Source of the DNA: TWA4 sp051879195
GTDB taxonomy: Bacteria; Bacillota; Clostridia; Lachnospirales; Lachnospiraceae
Assembly (NCBI GenBank): GCA_051879195.1
Contig: JBJELO010000300.1
Span: 1-64,000 of the forward strand
Reading direction: 5' to 3'
Length of the DNA: 64,000 nt
Part shown: piece after piece, positions 52,151 to 61,685 of the stretch
Layout of the letters: every line of letters begins with the position of its first letter
Position numbering within the stretch: position 1 is the first letter of the stretch
The notes under the pieces: generated by a model
Database searches by the model: none
Seen by the model: only the letters and a program-made list of their open reading frames with translations
What the model was told of the DNA's origin: nothing
Program-made: the position numbers and the translations under genes

Positions 52151-53740
52151 TTACTCCCCTTCATAAATCACCCAGTCAAAGTCCGCGCAGTTGTCAGAAG
52201 GACAGTGATTCGATGTGGCGTACATGCCGAGATAGGTTCCTGTGAAGCCTTCATTGGTCAGGGAACTGAGCAGGGTCGGGTCGGCATCCTGGAGAAGCGG
52301 GTACAGGGTCTGATCATCATAACCGTAATAAAAATGATATCCTGCTTCATCGCCGGTGACCGTCAGGTAGATGCGTCCCGGCATTTTTTTGCTGAATCCG
52401 TTTAATTCAGTCCTGGCCAGGTCGGTTTTTATGCGGTTTCTGACAGAGGTTACTGTCAGGATTGTCCGCTCCTGGCGTACAGATACCGTAAAGGTATAAT
52501 GGAAGCGGTCATCCTGAACGAGAGCAAGACCTGCTTCTTCCGTGTCTGCTTCCGGTAAAAAGTCCATGGCAGTCTGCATACGGAAATTTCTGTGCTGCTG
52601 TCTTCTTCCGATAAACGCGGGCGTGCAGATTTCATTCAGTGTTTCCGGCTGCAGGAACAGACGGAGGTGTCCGGGCCGCTCTGTCAGTGAGAACATGTTA
52701 TCAGGATACGGATGGATGGTATTCCAGCACAGGTTCAGCCGGTCCGATTCGAAATTGTCACTGTAGAAGGCCGGACAGGCGTGATAGAAGGGGAGCTTTG
52801 GCAGGCGCTCCCGGCTGTTTACCAGTCCGTTTTCATTATCAATCCGCAGCCACCCGTCGTTTTCCCAGATCACCGGTATCATGAAGGTTTCTCTTCCCAG
52901 ATTGAAATGAGCTCCTTCGTAAGGACGGACGGCCAGAAGTACCATCCACCATTCTCCGTTCTGCGTTTCCACCAGATCGGCGTGCCCCGTTACGGAGATT
53001 TCATGCTCCAGAGAAAGATGTCGGTGGGAAACGACCGGATTTCTGGGACAGATTTCGTAATCACCGTCGATGGTCCGGCAGCGTGCCATCATGACGCTGT
53101 GATTGGTAAAGGTTCCGCCTTCTGCTACGATCAGATAATAATATCCTTCATGATAATAGATATGGGGCGCTTCGATCCATTTGCTTCGCGTTTTTGCCCC
53201 GTCCCAGATTACACTTCTTTTTCCTTTAAACTGCAGTGTCTCAGAATCCAGCTCCTGCAGATAGATTCCATGATGCCCTTCATAGAGTGGCTGTTCCTGA
53301 ATAAAATTTCCCATATACCAGATGCGTCCGTCCTTATCGAAAAACAGACTGGAGTCGATTCCGTCCGCATTTTTTATAAAATGTGCTTTGCTCCAGGGAC
53401 CGGCCGGGTCTTTTGCGGTTATAATATAGTTGTCCCGGCGTGCTTCTCTGCCTTCTGAGACAAAGGTGTTGATAATATACCAGGTTCCGTCATGGTAGCG
53501 GATGGTGGGCGCCCACAGACCCAGTGAGGTTTCACAGTTTTTGTAATCCAGCTGCTCCGGAGAGGAAATGCCGTGCCCGATCTGCTCCCAGTGAACCAGG
53601 TCTTTGCTGTGGAAGATGGGAAGTCCGGGGAAATAGACGAAGGAAGAGGTTACCATATAGTAATCGCTTCCCACTCTGCAGACAGAAGGATCCGGGTAAA
53701 AGCCGGATAACAGAGGGTTGTTGAAGGTATTGTTTTTCAT
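52151..53740 (-). CDS. GH43 beta-xylosidase/alpha-arabinofuranosidase
   Basis: A 529-residue family 43 enzyme. The five-bladed propeller starts NPLLSGFYPDPSVCRVGSDYYMV with the base Asp17; the middle Asp lies near NADGIDSSLFFDKDG, and the acid Glu is in WIEAPHIYYHEGYYYL. From about residue 320 a beta-sandwich of the beta-xylosidase C-terminal type follows (FRMQTAMDFLPEADTEEAGLAL). The start is set by AAAGGAG on the minus strand; the longer upstream frame has no site. No signal peptide is present, so imported oligosaccharides are the likely substrate. It is read divergently from the AraC regulator gene. Confidence 0.9.
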   Translation of the reverse strand: MKNNTFNNPLLSGFYPDPSVCRVGSDYYMVTSSFVYFPGLPIFHSKDLVHWEQIGHGISSPEQLDYKNCETSLGLWAPTIRYHDGTWYIINTFVSEGREARRDNYIITAKDPAGPWSKAHFIKNADGIDSSLFFDKDGRIWYMGNFIQEQPLYEGHHGIYLQELDSETLQFKGKRSVIWDGAKTRSKWIEAPHIYYHEGYYYLIVAEGGTFTNHSVMMARCRTIDGDYEICPRNPVVSHRHLSLEHEISVTGHADLVETQNGEWWMVLLAVRPYEGAHFNLGRETFMIPVIWENDGWLRIDNENGLVNSRERLPKLPFYHACPAFYSDNFESDRLNLCWNTIHPYPDNMFSLTERPGHLRLFLQPETLNEICTPAFIGRRQQHRNFRMQTAMDFLPEADTEEAGLALVQDDRFHYTFTVSVRQERTILTVTSVRNRIKTDLARTELNGFSKKMPGRIYLTVTGDEAGYHFYYGYDDQTLYPLLQDADPTLLSSLTNEGFTGTYLGMYATSNHCPSDNCADFDWVIYEGE

Positions 53741-54048
53741 ACCATACTCCTTTCTATAATGAAATAAACAGCCGGTAAAAGAATATACAGGGGCTGATCT
53801 GCCGGTGCAGATACGGTATGTACATTGTCTTTTATGCAGATAATAACAGACTACACCATTAAAAAAAAAGCCGCATTTCTTTTCTTGCACAAAAACGAGC
53901 AATTATTGCATAGTGGAATGGACTGAAAATGTATTATTCTCTTATGTAAAGAAAAAACAGCCAAAAAAAGAGTATATGAAAGGTGGTAAGGTACCGGTAA
54001 AGCATAACCGTACGATTTGCCCATGAACATGATGGGGGAGGAAAATCA
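53741..54048. promoter_or_regulatory. divergent regulatory region with GCAATTATTGC motif
   Basis: The 308-base gap between the GH43 and AraC genes contains the palindrome GCAATTATTGC at 53899-53909, preceded by TTGCA. A nearly identical GCAATTGTTGC stands before the transporter operon at 60593. A run of nine A lies at about 53863-53871. A GGGGGAGG ribosome site precedes the AraC gene. No firm promoter hexamers are assigned. Confidence 0.45.
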
Positions 54049-54927
54049 ATGATTGAAATATTGAACGGTCAGCATGAAACAGTAAATTACGGAGATTCCC
54101 TTGGGGTTCGTCTTTATCATAATACTGACTATGAAGATTATCCGGAGCACTGGCATACCGCGATTGAAATTATTATGCCGATTTACGGAGGATACGGTGT
54201 GATTGTCGGAGATCAGAAATATTCTTTAAAGGAAGGAGACATCATTATTCTCAATTCCGGTGTGATGCATTCACTGGAAGCGCCTGTTACAGGCGAACGG
54301 GTGATTCTGCAATTCAGCGATTACCTGCTGTATTCGTTAAAGGAAATGGAAACTCTGCTGACAATGCTTCCGCCGGTTCTGTATCTTTCCGAAGACAATG
54401 ACCCGCAGAGGCTTTACAGCTTTGTGAAAAAAAACATGGATGCCATTGTTGTGGAATACGGAGAGAAGAAGACATTTTTTGAAGCTGTCATTTATGCACG
54501 GCTGATTGAAATCTTCGTATATCTGGGACGCGGAGCCACATGGAGTGAGAGGAATGTGAAAAGTACAGAGGTGGAAAATAATCCTGCAAAAAAGAAAGAA
54601 TACATGGAAGCAATCATGAGCGCATGCAACTATATTAACCAGCATTTTCAGGAACCGCTGACACTGGAAGAGGTGGCTGCCATCAGTGGTTTTTCGAGAT
54701 ATCATTTTACAAGAATTTTTAAGCAGTGCATGCACATGACTTTTTATGAATATCTGAATCAGAAACGGGTAGCAAAAGCGGAGGAACTGCTGATTACCAC
54801 AGACCAGAGTGTGACCGAAATCGCTATGAATTCCGGTTTCTCTTCAATCAGTTCCTTTAACAGAACATTTAAATCCCTGAAAGGATGTTCGCCCACTGTA
54901 TACCGCAATAAATGGAATTCAATCTGA
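54049..54927 (+). CDS. AraC-family regulator with cupin sensor domain
   Basis: A 292-residue regulator. The N-terminal cupin-like domain (HWHTAIEIIMPIYGGYGVIVGDQKYSL) would sense a sugar. The C-terminal double helix-turn-helix (residues about 185-290) has LTLEEVAAISGFSRYHFTRIFKQ and VTEIAMNSGFSSISSFNRTFKSLKGCSPTVYR. It lies between the GH43 gene and the esterase-GH2-transporter genes and probably activates them. The shared GCAAT motif in those promoters is a candidate site. Confidence 0.9.
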   Translation: MIEILNGQHETVNYGDSLGVRLYHNTDYEDYPEHWHTAIEIIMPIYGGYGVIVGDQKYSLKEGDIIILNSGVMHSLEAPVTGERVILQFSDYLLYSLKEMETLLTMLPPVLYLSEDNDPQRLYSFVKKNMDAIVVEYGEKKTFFEAVIYARLIEIFVYLGRGATWSERNVKSTEVENNPAKKKEYMEAIMSACNYINQHFQEPLTLEEVAAISGFSRYHFTRIFKQCMHMTFYEYLNQKRVAKAEELLITTDQSVTEIAMNSGFSSISSFNRTFKSLKGCSPTVYRNKWNSI

Positions 54928-54956
54928 TTTTATCCTGTATCTGTTTGAATTCATTG

Positions 54957-54994
54957 AAAAAAGAGAATTACCGGCTGTGTGATTCTCTTTTTTG
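54957..54994 (+). terminator. terminator after the AraC gene
   Basis: AAAAAAGAGAAT and ATTCTCTTTTTT pair across a 13-base loop, with the T run as the 3' arm. It can work in both directions. Confidence 0.85.
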
Positions 54995-55000
54995 ATATAA

Positions 55001-55062
55001 ACTTTGCAGATATTGCGAAATGGAAAGCAATATTTGAGAAGCATTTCCGGCGCAGGCTGTTA
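55001..55062 (+). promoter_or_regulatory. candidate control region of the esterase-GH2 operon
   Basis: TTGCAGATATTGC and AAAGCAATATT (55004-55033) contain facing TATTGC and GCAATA half sites, similar to the GCAATT motifs at 53899 and 60593. TTATGAT at about 55058 may be the -10. The assignment is tentative. Confidence 0.35.
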
Positions 55063-55168
55063 TGATAGAAGAAAAATGTAAAATGTCAGATAAATGTCAG
55101 ATTAGATTGAAATTATGAAAATGCTTCAGTGAAAATATAAACACAGAAAGGACAGAGGTAGGCATTCA

Positions 55169-57046
55169 ATGAAGAATATGGAAAAAGAAATTAAACTGCC
55201 CCGATTGCTGGGAGAAGGATGTGTCCTGCAGAGGGGACCGCAGACCCGGATCTGGGGCTGGTATGACAGAAACAGGAAAATCACGGCATCATTTCAGGGA
55301 AAGCAGTATGTGACGGAAACCGAGGATGACGGAAGCTTTGAACTGCTGCTGGAGTGCAGTGAGGCAGGAGGTCCCTATACTCTGGAACTTGCAGGTGATG
55401 GTGGGCAGACAAGGCGGCTGGACGAAGTCTATGTGGGTGATGTGTTCGTCTGTTCCGGTCAGTCCAATATGGAACTGCCAATGAGTCGTGTAAAGGAGCG
55501 GTTCCCGGAGGAGTTTCTCCGGGGAGGATGTAAAGAGGTGCATCATTATAAGGTAACCGAATGTGCGGAGTTTGACGGGGCGCTTAAGGATCACCGGGAT
55601 GCACGGTGGACGCCCTGTACGGGAGAATATCTGTCTGATGTTTCGGCGTTTGCGTACTTTTTTGGCTGTATGATGCAGGAGAAGGAGCAGGTTCCCATCG
55701 GCCTGATCAATATCAGTCTGGGAGGGACACCGGCGGAAGCGTGGATGAGCGCGGAAAGCCTTGAAGGATATCCGGATCTGATGGCAATCAGAAGCCGTTA
55801 TTCTGACCCGGTTTACCGGGAAAAACTGCTGAAACGTCAGGAGGAGGCGGAAAATCGCTGGCATCAGGCGTTGAGAGAACAGGAAAGGGCGACGGAAGGA
55901 GCAGAGTGGAAACCGATTCCGGTTCCCTGCTTTTTTCAGGAAGAAGGACCTGCGGATTTCTGCGGTCTGCTTCATCTGAAATATACATTTACGGTTCCGG
56001 AGCATTTATGCGGTTCACAGGCGCTTCTGCGTCTGGGAACCATGACGGACAGCGATGATACATATATCAACGGGGTAAAAGTGGGAGAAACAGGATACTG
56101 TTATCCGCCCAGACGGTATGAAATTCCGGCAGGCATATTGAAAGGCGGGGACAATGAGATTCTGATCCGGCTGGCTTGCCGGGACGGAAAGGGCCGCATT
56201 ACGCCGGATAAGCCTTATGAGATTGTATTTCCTTCCGGGGAATGCATTTCGCTGGAGGGAACATGGCAGTATCAGATCCGCGCAGTCAGTGAACCGGCTC
56301 CTGAACTGGAATTTATGACGCGTAAACCCACAGTGATGTTTCAGGGGATGACGGCTCCCTGTCTTCCTGCCACGGTAAAAGGCGTGCTCTGGTATCAGGG
56401 AGAGTCCAATGAACATGAGCCGGATCGGTATGAGGCACTTTTAAAGGGGCTGATTGCTGACTGGAGAAACCACTGGAAGCAGGAGAAGCTTCCCTTTACT
56501 ATTATACAGCTTCCTGCCTGCGGTCTGGACAACGCCGGAAACGGGGCATGGGCGGTCATCCGGGAAGCCCAGAAACAGGCCTCTATGCTGCCGGATGTGG
56601 CCATGACCGTCAATCTGGATCTGGGTGAATACAATGATCTTCATCCGGTTGATAAAAAAGGTGTGGCTCACCGGGCATTTCTGGCAGCCCGCAGTCTGAT
56701 GTACGGAGAAGATACCATCTGGCAGGGACCGGAACCGGTCAGCTTTGAGGTGGGGGAAAAGGAACTGATTCTGGTCTTTGACACGAAAGATGGCGGGAAT
56801 CTGGGACTGATTCACGGCAGCACTCCCGGTGAATTTGAAGTGGCCGGCCCGGACGGTATTTTCTGCCGGGTGCAGGGAAGGCTTGACGGGGAAAAAGTAC
56901 GTCTGGAGACCGAACATCTTTCCGAAATAATAGCCGTGCGCTATGCATGGTCGGATGCACCGTCGGAAGGGCTTTTGTGCAATGGGGAAGGTCTTCCTGC
57001 GGCACCGTTTTATCTGCGGATCAATACGAATGATGGTTTGAAATGA
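55169..57046 (+). CDS. sialate O-acetylesterase-like esterase (SASA family)
   Basis: A 625-residue SGNH-type carbohydrate esterase. An N-terminal beta domain (LPRLLGEGCVLQRGPQTRIWGW) is followed by the nucleophile block FVCSGQSNMELPMS (Ser near residue 99), SLGGTPAEAWMS, a jelly-roll insertion at residues about 250-350, WYQGESNEHEPDRYE, and NDLHPVDKKGVAHR with the catalytic Asp/His. Family members remove acetyl groups from sialic acid or from plant polymers such as acetylated xylan. No signal peptide is seen. The next gene begins within its last codons or 15 bases after the stop. With GH43 and GH2 as neighbours an acetylated hemicellulose or pectin side chain is as likely as sialic acid. Confidence 0.87.
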   Translation: MKNMEKEIKLPRLLGEGCVLQRGPQTRIWGWYDRNRKITASFQGKQYVTETEDDGSFELLLECSEAGGPYTLELAGDGGQTRRLDEVYVGDVFVCSGQSNMELPMSRVKERFPEEFLRGGCKEVHHYKVTECAEFDGALKDHRDARWTPCTGEYLSDVSAFAYFFGCMMQEKEQVPIGLINISLGGTPAEAWMSAESLEGYPDLMAIRSRYSDPVYREKLLKRQEEAENRWHQALREQERATEGAEWKPIPVPCFFQEEGPADFCGLLHLKYTFTVPEHLCGSQALLRLGTMTDSDDTYINGVKVGETGYCYPPRRYEIPAGILKGGDNEILIRLACRDGKGRITPDKPYEIVFPSGECISLEGTWQYQIRAVSEPAPELEFMTRKPTVMFQGMTAPCLPATVKGVLWYQGESNEHEPDRYEALLKGLIADWRNHWKQEKLPFTIIQLPACGLDNAGNGAWAVIREAQKQASMLPDVAMTVNLDLGEYNDLHPVDKKGVAHRAFLAARSLMYGEDTIWQGPEPVSFEVGEKELILVFDTKDGGNLGLIHGSTPGEFEVAGPDGIFCRVQGRLDGEKVRLETEHLSEIIAVRYAWSDAPSEGLLCNGEGLPAAPFYLRINTNDGLK

Positions 57047-57060
57047 AAGGAGGAGGGGTT

Positions 57061-60000
57061 ATGAAACTGTTTAATGACGGATGGGAATTCAGCAAACAGC
57101 CTCTGGGGACGGATTACGATACCATGGAACAGAATAAATCGGCTTTTGCGCCGGTGGGAATTCCCCATGACTGGCTGATCGGGCAGGCAGATCTGTATGA
57201 AGACGGTACGGGCTGGTACCGCAGATTATTTACATGGAATGTCAAGGAGGGAGAACTGGTTTTCCTTCGGTTTGACGGTATCTATATGGACAGCAGAGTG
57301 TATCTGAACGGCCATCTGATAAAAGAATGGAAATACGGTTATTCCACCTTTGAAGCTGATCTGACTCCCTGGCTGAAAAACGGGGAAAATGATCTGCGGG
57401 TATCGGTTGCTTTCCAGGCGCCCAACAGCCGCTGGTATTCAGGTGCGGGAATCTACCGGAATGTATGGCTGAAAACCGTACCGATCGGCCATATGGTTTC
57501 GGACGGAATTTACTTTTCCGCAGAACCGGCAGAAAACGGTGTCTGGGCTGTGGATATTTCCACAGAAGTCGTGAATTTTACGGAATATCCTGTGCTGGAA
57601 TACCGGCTGGTGCCGGCTGCTTCCATGGTTTCTGCCGGTGAGAATGCTGCATTCAGCTCAGAAGTGCTGGCCGGTGAGGAACGCTGGGAGATGCAGGAAT
57701 CCGGTGTATGGGTTCATCATTTCCACGCCCGGGTGAAAAATCCTCAGATCTGGGATACCGGACATCCTGCCTGCTATGTACTGGAGACGGTTCTGAAAGA
57801 GGATGGTAAGGTTCTGCAGACGGAAAAACAGATGGTGGGCTTTCGTACAGTTGCCTTTTTGCCGGATCAGGGATTTTTGCTGAACGGGAGAAAGGTGAAG
57901 CTGAACGGAGTCTGTGAACATCATGATCTGGGCTGTCTGGGAGCGGCTTTTCACAGGAAAGCCATGGAACGGAAATTCCGGATTCTGAAGGAGATGGGTG
58001 TGAATGCGGTCCGCCTTTCCCACAACATGCCGGCTCCCGAGCTGATGGAACTGGCTGATGAGATGGGAATACTGGTGGTTTCCGAATCCTTTGATATGTG
58101 GGAATCCTGCAAAACACCTTATGATTACGGGCGATTCTTTAAAGAATGGTACAGGGAAGATGTGGCCAGCTGGGTCAGAAGAGACCGGAATCATCCCAGT
58201 CTGATCATGTGGAGCATCGGCAATGAAATCTATGATACCCATGTGGGTGACCGCGGACAGTACTGGACAAAAGTACTGATGGAGGAAGTCAGGAAGCATG
58301 ACGGCAGGGGAAATGGGGCCATTACCATCGGCTCCAATTACATGCCCTGGGAAAATGCACAGAAATGCGCTGATATCATTAAAACGGTGGGCTACAATTA
58401 TGGTGAAAAATACTATGAAGCTCACCACAGAGAGCACCCGGACTGGGTGATCTACGGCAGTGAAACCGGTTCTGTGGTGCAGAGCAGGGGCATCTATCAT
58501 TTCCCTTATTCCCAGTCGGTACTGGCGGATGAGGATGAACAGTGCTCGTCTCTTGGGAATTCAACCACCAGCTGGGGCGCACCGTCTACGGAAGCCTGTA
58601 TCCGGTATGAAATCGAGCATCCCTATTCCTGCGGGCAGTTTATATGGACCGGTTTTGATTATATCGGTGAGCCTACCCCCTATCATACGAGAAATTCCTA
58701 TTTCGGTCAGATCGATACGGCGGGATTTCCCAAGGATTCCTATTACATTTATCAGGCTGCATGGACCGATTACCGGGAACATCCCATGGTACATGTATTT
58801 CCCTACTGGGACTTCAACGAGGGACAGCTGATCGATGTGCGGGTGTGCTCCAACGCGCCGGTTGTGGAACTGTTTGTCAATGGGAAAAGCCAGGGGACAT
58901 TTTCGCCGGATCTGCTGCACGGCGTCAATCTGACCGGACACTGGCAGATTCCTTACGAGGAAGGGGAGATCCGCGCTGTTGCCTGCGATGAAGATGGTAC
59001 GATTCTGGCAGAAGAGGTGCGTCATTCCTTTGGAGATGCGGCCAGAATCTGCCTGAAACCATCGGAAGCCTCTCTGTGTGCCGATGGAGAAGATCTGCTG
59101 TTTCTGGAGATTTCCACGCAGGATGAGAATGGATATCCGGTGGAAAATGACTGCAGCCGTGTGCGGATTACTGCGGAAGGCGCCGGTATGCTGATCGGTA
59201 CGGACAACGGAGACAGCACCGACCCTGACGGATACAAAGACAGCAGCCGCAGACTGTTCAGCGGCAAATTACTGGCTGTTTTCCGTGCAGATACCCGGGC
59301 CGGAAATCTGGTGATCCGTGTTGCTTCGGAAGGGCTCCATGAAGAAACACTCTGTATTCCGGTTGTGGAAGCGGTCTGCAGGGAAGGCATATCAGAACTG
59401 GCCTGGCTGCCGGGAAAATCTGCCGAAATCGATGAAAAAGAGAAAAAAGACGATGTCCCCGTGAGAAATATCCTGCTTACCAGTAAAAACGGCATGCATC
59501 TCTGTCCGGAGAAACCGGAGACGGAAATCTGCGCCCGTATCTGCCCGGAAGCAGCAGGGGACCGGGAGGTGTTCTGGAGTATTGTGGATGATGCGGGAAT
59601 TCCGCTGAAAATCGCGGAAATTCAGGCGGATGGCCTGCGTGCAGTGGTTCAGGCAAAAAGTGACGGACATTTCCGTGTACGCTGTACATCCCGCAGCGGC
59701 AGCGGCAAAATCCGCATCATATCGTCTCTGGAATTTGAAATTACAGGCTTTGGAAAGGCATTTACCGACCCCTATGAATTTGTCAGTGCGGGACAGTATC
59801 AATACAGCAAAGGCGGAATCGGCAACGGAAATGAGCACGGTGTTGCTACGGCCAGAGACGGAGAAAGCCAGGTGGGCTTCAGGGATATGGATTTTGGCCC
59901 CTACGGTTCCGATGAAATTACCGTACCCATTTTTGCTCTGACGGATGATCCCTATGAAATCGGAATCTATGAAGGCATGCCCGATGAAGGCGGAGAACTG

Positions 60001-60513
60001 CTGGGGACTTACATCTATCAGAAACCGCATATCTGGAATGTGTATCAGGAAGAAACCTTCCATCTGCCCAGGCGGCTTCGCGGCGTAACCGGCATCTGTT
60101 TTGTGCTGAAAGCCAAGGTACATATCAAAGGGTTCCGTTTTACAAAATATGACCGGACCTGGCAGCAGCTGTATGCGGGTGAATGCGACCGGATCTATGG
60201 TGACAATTTCATCAGGGAAGATCAGATCATCCGGGAAATCGGCAACAATGTCACCATTGAATTCGGCAACATGGAATTCGGACCGGAAGGAGCCACCGGC
60301 ATTCAGATTGCAGGAAGCACACCTCTGGAGAATAATACCATCATTCTGAAAATATCGGGTGATGACGGAGAACGGAAGGAAATTCTGGAATTTTCCGGGA
60401 AAGAGGAGGTACATCGGTACAATATTGCGCCGGTAACGGGTACAAATAACATCAGTTTTGTATTCCTGCCCGGAAGTAATTTTGACTTCAAATGGCTGAG
60501 ATTCTGCAGATAG
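57061..60513 (+). CDS. large GH2 beta-galactosidase-like enzyme with C-terminal modules
   Basis: A 1150-residue family 2 glycosidase. Order: sugar-binding sandwich (residues 1-170), immunoglobulin-like domain, TIM barrel with acid/base Glu389 in WSIGNEIYD and nucleophile Glu468 in VIYGSETGS, then FIWTGFDYIGEPTPYHTRNSYFGQID. Further Ig-like domains (DUF4982 type at about 580) follow. Two related carbohydrate-binding-like modules at about 900-1150 share the pattern GNxxxVxFGxMxFGPxGxxxI. The start at 57061 is chosen because GGAGGAGGGG lies just before it; the ATG at 57043 is upstream of that site. No signal peptide is present. Beta-galactosidase is likely, but GH2 also covers glucuronidases and mannosidases. 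Confidence 0.9.
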   Translation: MKLFNDGWEFSKQPLGTDYDTMEQNKSAFAPVGIPHDWLIGQADLYEDGTGWYRRLFTWNVKEGELVFLRFDGIYMDSRVYLNGHLIKEWKYGYSTFEADLTPWLKNGENDLRVSVAFQAPNSRWYSGAGIYRNVWLKTVPIGHMVSDGIYFSAEPAENGVWAVDISTEVVNFTEYPVLEYRLVPAASMVSAGENAAFSSEVLAGEERWEMQESGVWVHHFHARVKNPQIWDTGHPACYVLETVLKEDGKVLQTEKQMVGFRTVAFLPDQGFLLNGRKVKLNGVCEHHDLGCLGAAFHRKAMERKFRILKEMGVNAVRLSHNMPAPELMELADEMGILVVSESFDMWESCKTPYDYGRFFKEWYREDVASWVRRDRNHPSLIMWSIGNEIYDTHVGDRGQYWTKVLMEEVRKHDGRGNGAITIGSNYMPWENAQKCADIIKTVGYNYGEKYYEAHHREHPDWVIYGSETGSVVQSRGIYHFPYSQSVLADEDEQCSSLGNSTTSWGAPSTEACIRYEIEHPYSCGQFIWTGFDYIGEPTPYHTRNSYFGQIDTAGFPKDSYYIYQAAWTDYREHPMVHVFPYWDFNEGQLIDVRVCSNAPVVELFVNGKSQGTFSPDLLHGVNLTGHWQIPYEEGEIRAVACDEDGTILAEEVRHSFGDAARICLKPSEASLCADGEDLLFLEISTQDENGYPVENDCSRVRITAEGAGMLIGTDNGDSTDPDGYKDSSRRLFSGKLLAVFRADTRAGNLVIRVASEGLHEETLCIPVVEAVCREGISELAWLPGKSAEIDEKEKKDDVPVRNILLTSKNGMHLCPEKPETEICARICPEAAGDREVFWSIVDDAGIPLKIAEIQADGLRAVVQAKSDGHFRVRCTSRSGSGKIRIISSLEFEITGFGKAFTDPYEFVSAGQYQYSKGGIGNGNEHGVATARDGESQVGFRDMDFGPYGSDEITVPIFALTDDPYEIGIYEGMPDEGGELLGTYIYQKPHIWNVYQEETFHLPRRLRGVTGICFVLKAKVHIKGFRFTKYDRTWQQLYAGECDRIYGDNFIREDQIIREIGNNVTIEFGNMEFGPEGATGIQIAGSTPLENNTIILKISGDDGERKEILEFSGKEEVHRYNIAPVTGTNNISFVFLPGSNFDFKWLRFCR

Positions 60514-60538
60514 CCTGTACAGAATCACGAAAACAGAG

Positions 60539-60579
60539 GCGTCATTTTCACAGGGTTACGTGAAAATGACGCTTTTTTG
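60539..60579 (+). terminator. terminator after the GH2 gene
   Basis: GCGTCATTTTCAC (60539-60551) and GTGAAAATGACGC (60560-60572) form a perfect 13-pair stem, followed by six T. Confidence 0.93.
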
Positions 60580-60592
60580 CATTTTCGGCTGT

Positions 60593-60654
60593 GCAATTGT
60601 TGCGCAAAATCCGGCAAGATAAGAAAAGCATCGGTAAATGAAAAAATATATAAT
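60593..60654 (+). promoter_or_regulatory. transporter promoter with GCAATTGTTGC motif
   Basis: GCAATTGTTGC at 60593-60603 differs by one base from the palindrome before the GH43/AraC genes. TATAAT at 60649-60654 has no good -35, as expected of an activator-dependent promoter. It lies 46 bases before the permease gene. Confidence 0.5.
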
Positions 60655-60699
60655 GATTACACCATGGTAAAGAAATAAACCAAAGGAAGGAGCAACGAA

Positions 60700-61668
60700 A
60701 TGAGAAAGAGCAAATCAAAGGAAAAAACGCTGACCGCTTCAGGCGGTACAGTAAAAACCGCGCAGAATTCTCTGCTGAGACATGTCCGGAAAGAATGGAG
60801 ACTGTACTCACTGATGCTGCTGCCGATTCTGTACTATGTGATTTTCAAGTATGTACCCGTACTTGGCAACATCATAGCATTCAGACGGTACAAGGGCGGT
60901 CCCAATATTCTGGGTGAATACTGGGTTGGTTTCCGCTATTTCGAACAGTTCTTATCCGATCCCAAATTCTGGCAGGCGTTCTGGAATACACTTCGCCTGA
61001 GTATCGGATATCTGCTGGTTCGATTCCCTGCAACTTTAATCTTTGCGCTTTTACTGAACGAGATCCGTAAGAAACTGTGGAAAAAGACAGTGCAGACTGT
61101 TTCCTATCTGCCTCACTTTATTTCACTGGTTGTAGTCTGCGGTATGGTAAAAGAACTGCTGGCGGCCAACGGCCCCATCAATCAGCTGATCACGAAACTG
61201 GGAGGTTCCTCCATCGCGTTCATGTCAGAACCCGGATGGTTCGATGCGGTTTACATCGGTTCCGGTGTCTGGCAGGCACTGGGCTGGGGCAGTATCCTTT
61301 ATCTGACAGCAATGACCGGCATCAACACCGATCTGTACGAGGCGGCCTCCATCGACGGCGCAGGAAAGCTGAAACAGGTCTTTTATGTAACGATTCCCGG
61401 TATCATGCCCACCATCATGACACTGCTGATCATGGATATCGGCAATATCGTTACCTCCAGCAACATGCAGAAAGTCCTGCTGTTATACAACCCGCTGAAT
61501 CAGGAAAAAGCGGATATCATCGGTACTCTGGTGTACCGCATGGGTATTACCGGCGGTAACTTCAGTTATGCGGCAGCAGTTGGTCTGTTTGAAGGTCTGA
61601 TCGGTCTGATCCTTGTAACGACTGCCAACTTCCTGTCGAGAAAATTCACTGAGACTTCCATCTGGTAG
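60700..61668 (+). CDS. lplB: carbohydrate ABC transporter permease, LplB type
   Basis: A 322-residue permease with six helices after a positively charged N-terminal tail of about 30 residues. The blocks RKEWRLYSLMLLPILYYVIFKYVPVLG and FRRYKGGPNI are typical of LplB/YtcP-group polysaccharide permeases. The EAA loop is LYEAASIDGAGKLKQVFYVTIPG. It needs an ATPase, which is not encoded here; such systems usually share an MsmK-like ATPase. It is followed by its partner after 17 bases. Confidence 0.92.
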   Translation: MRKSKSKEKTLTASGGTVKTAQNSLLRHVRKEWRLYSLMLLPILYYVIFKYVPVLGNIIAFRRYKGGPNILGEYWVGFRYFEQFLSDPKFWQAFWNTLRLSIGYLLVRFPATLIFALLLNEIRKKLWKKTVQTVSYLPHFISLVVVCGMVKELLAANGPINQLITKLGGSSIAFMSEPGWFDAVYIGSGVWQALGWGSILYLTAMTGINTDLYEAASIDGAGKLKQVFYVTIPGIMPTIMTLLIMDIGNIVTSSNMQKVLLLYNPLNQEKADIIGTLVYRMGITGGNFSYAAAVGLFEGLIGLILVTTANFLSRKFTETSIW

Positions 61669-61685
61669 AAAGGAGAAAACGGAAA

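Noticed and set aside
52712..53458. 248-codon plus-strand frame
   Set aside because: It is a shadow of the GH43 gene on the minus strand, which has all catalytic blocks and a ribosome site.
59392..60528. 378-codon open frame on the minus strand
   Set aside because: It is antisense to the well-supported GH2 gene and shows no family features.
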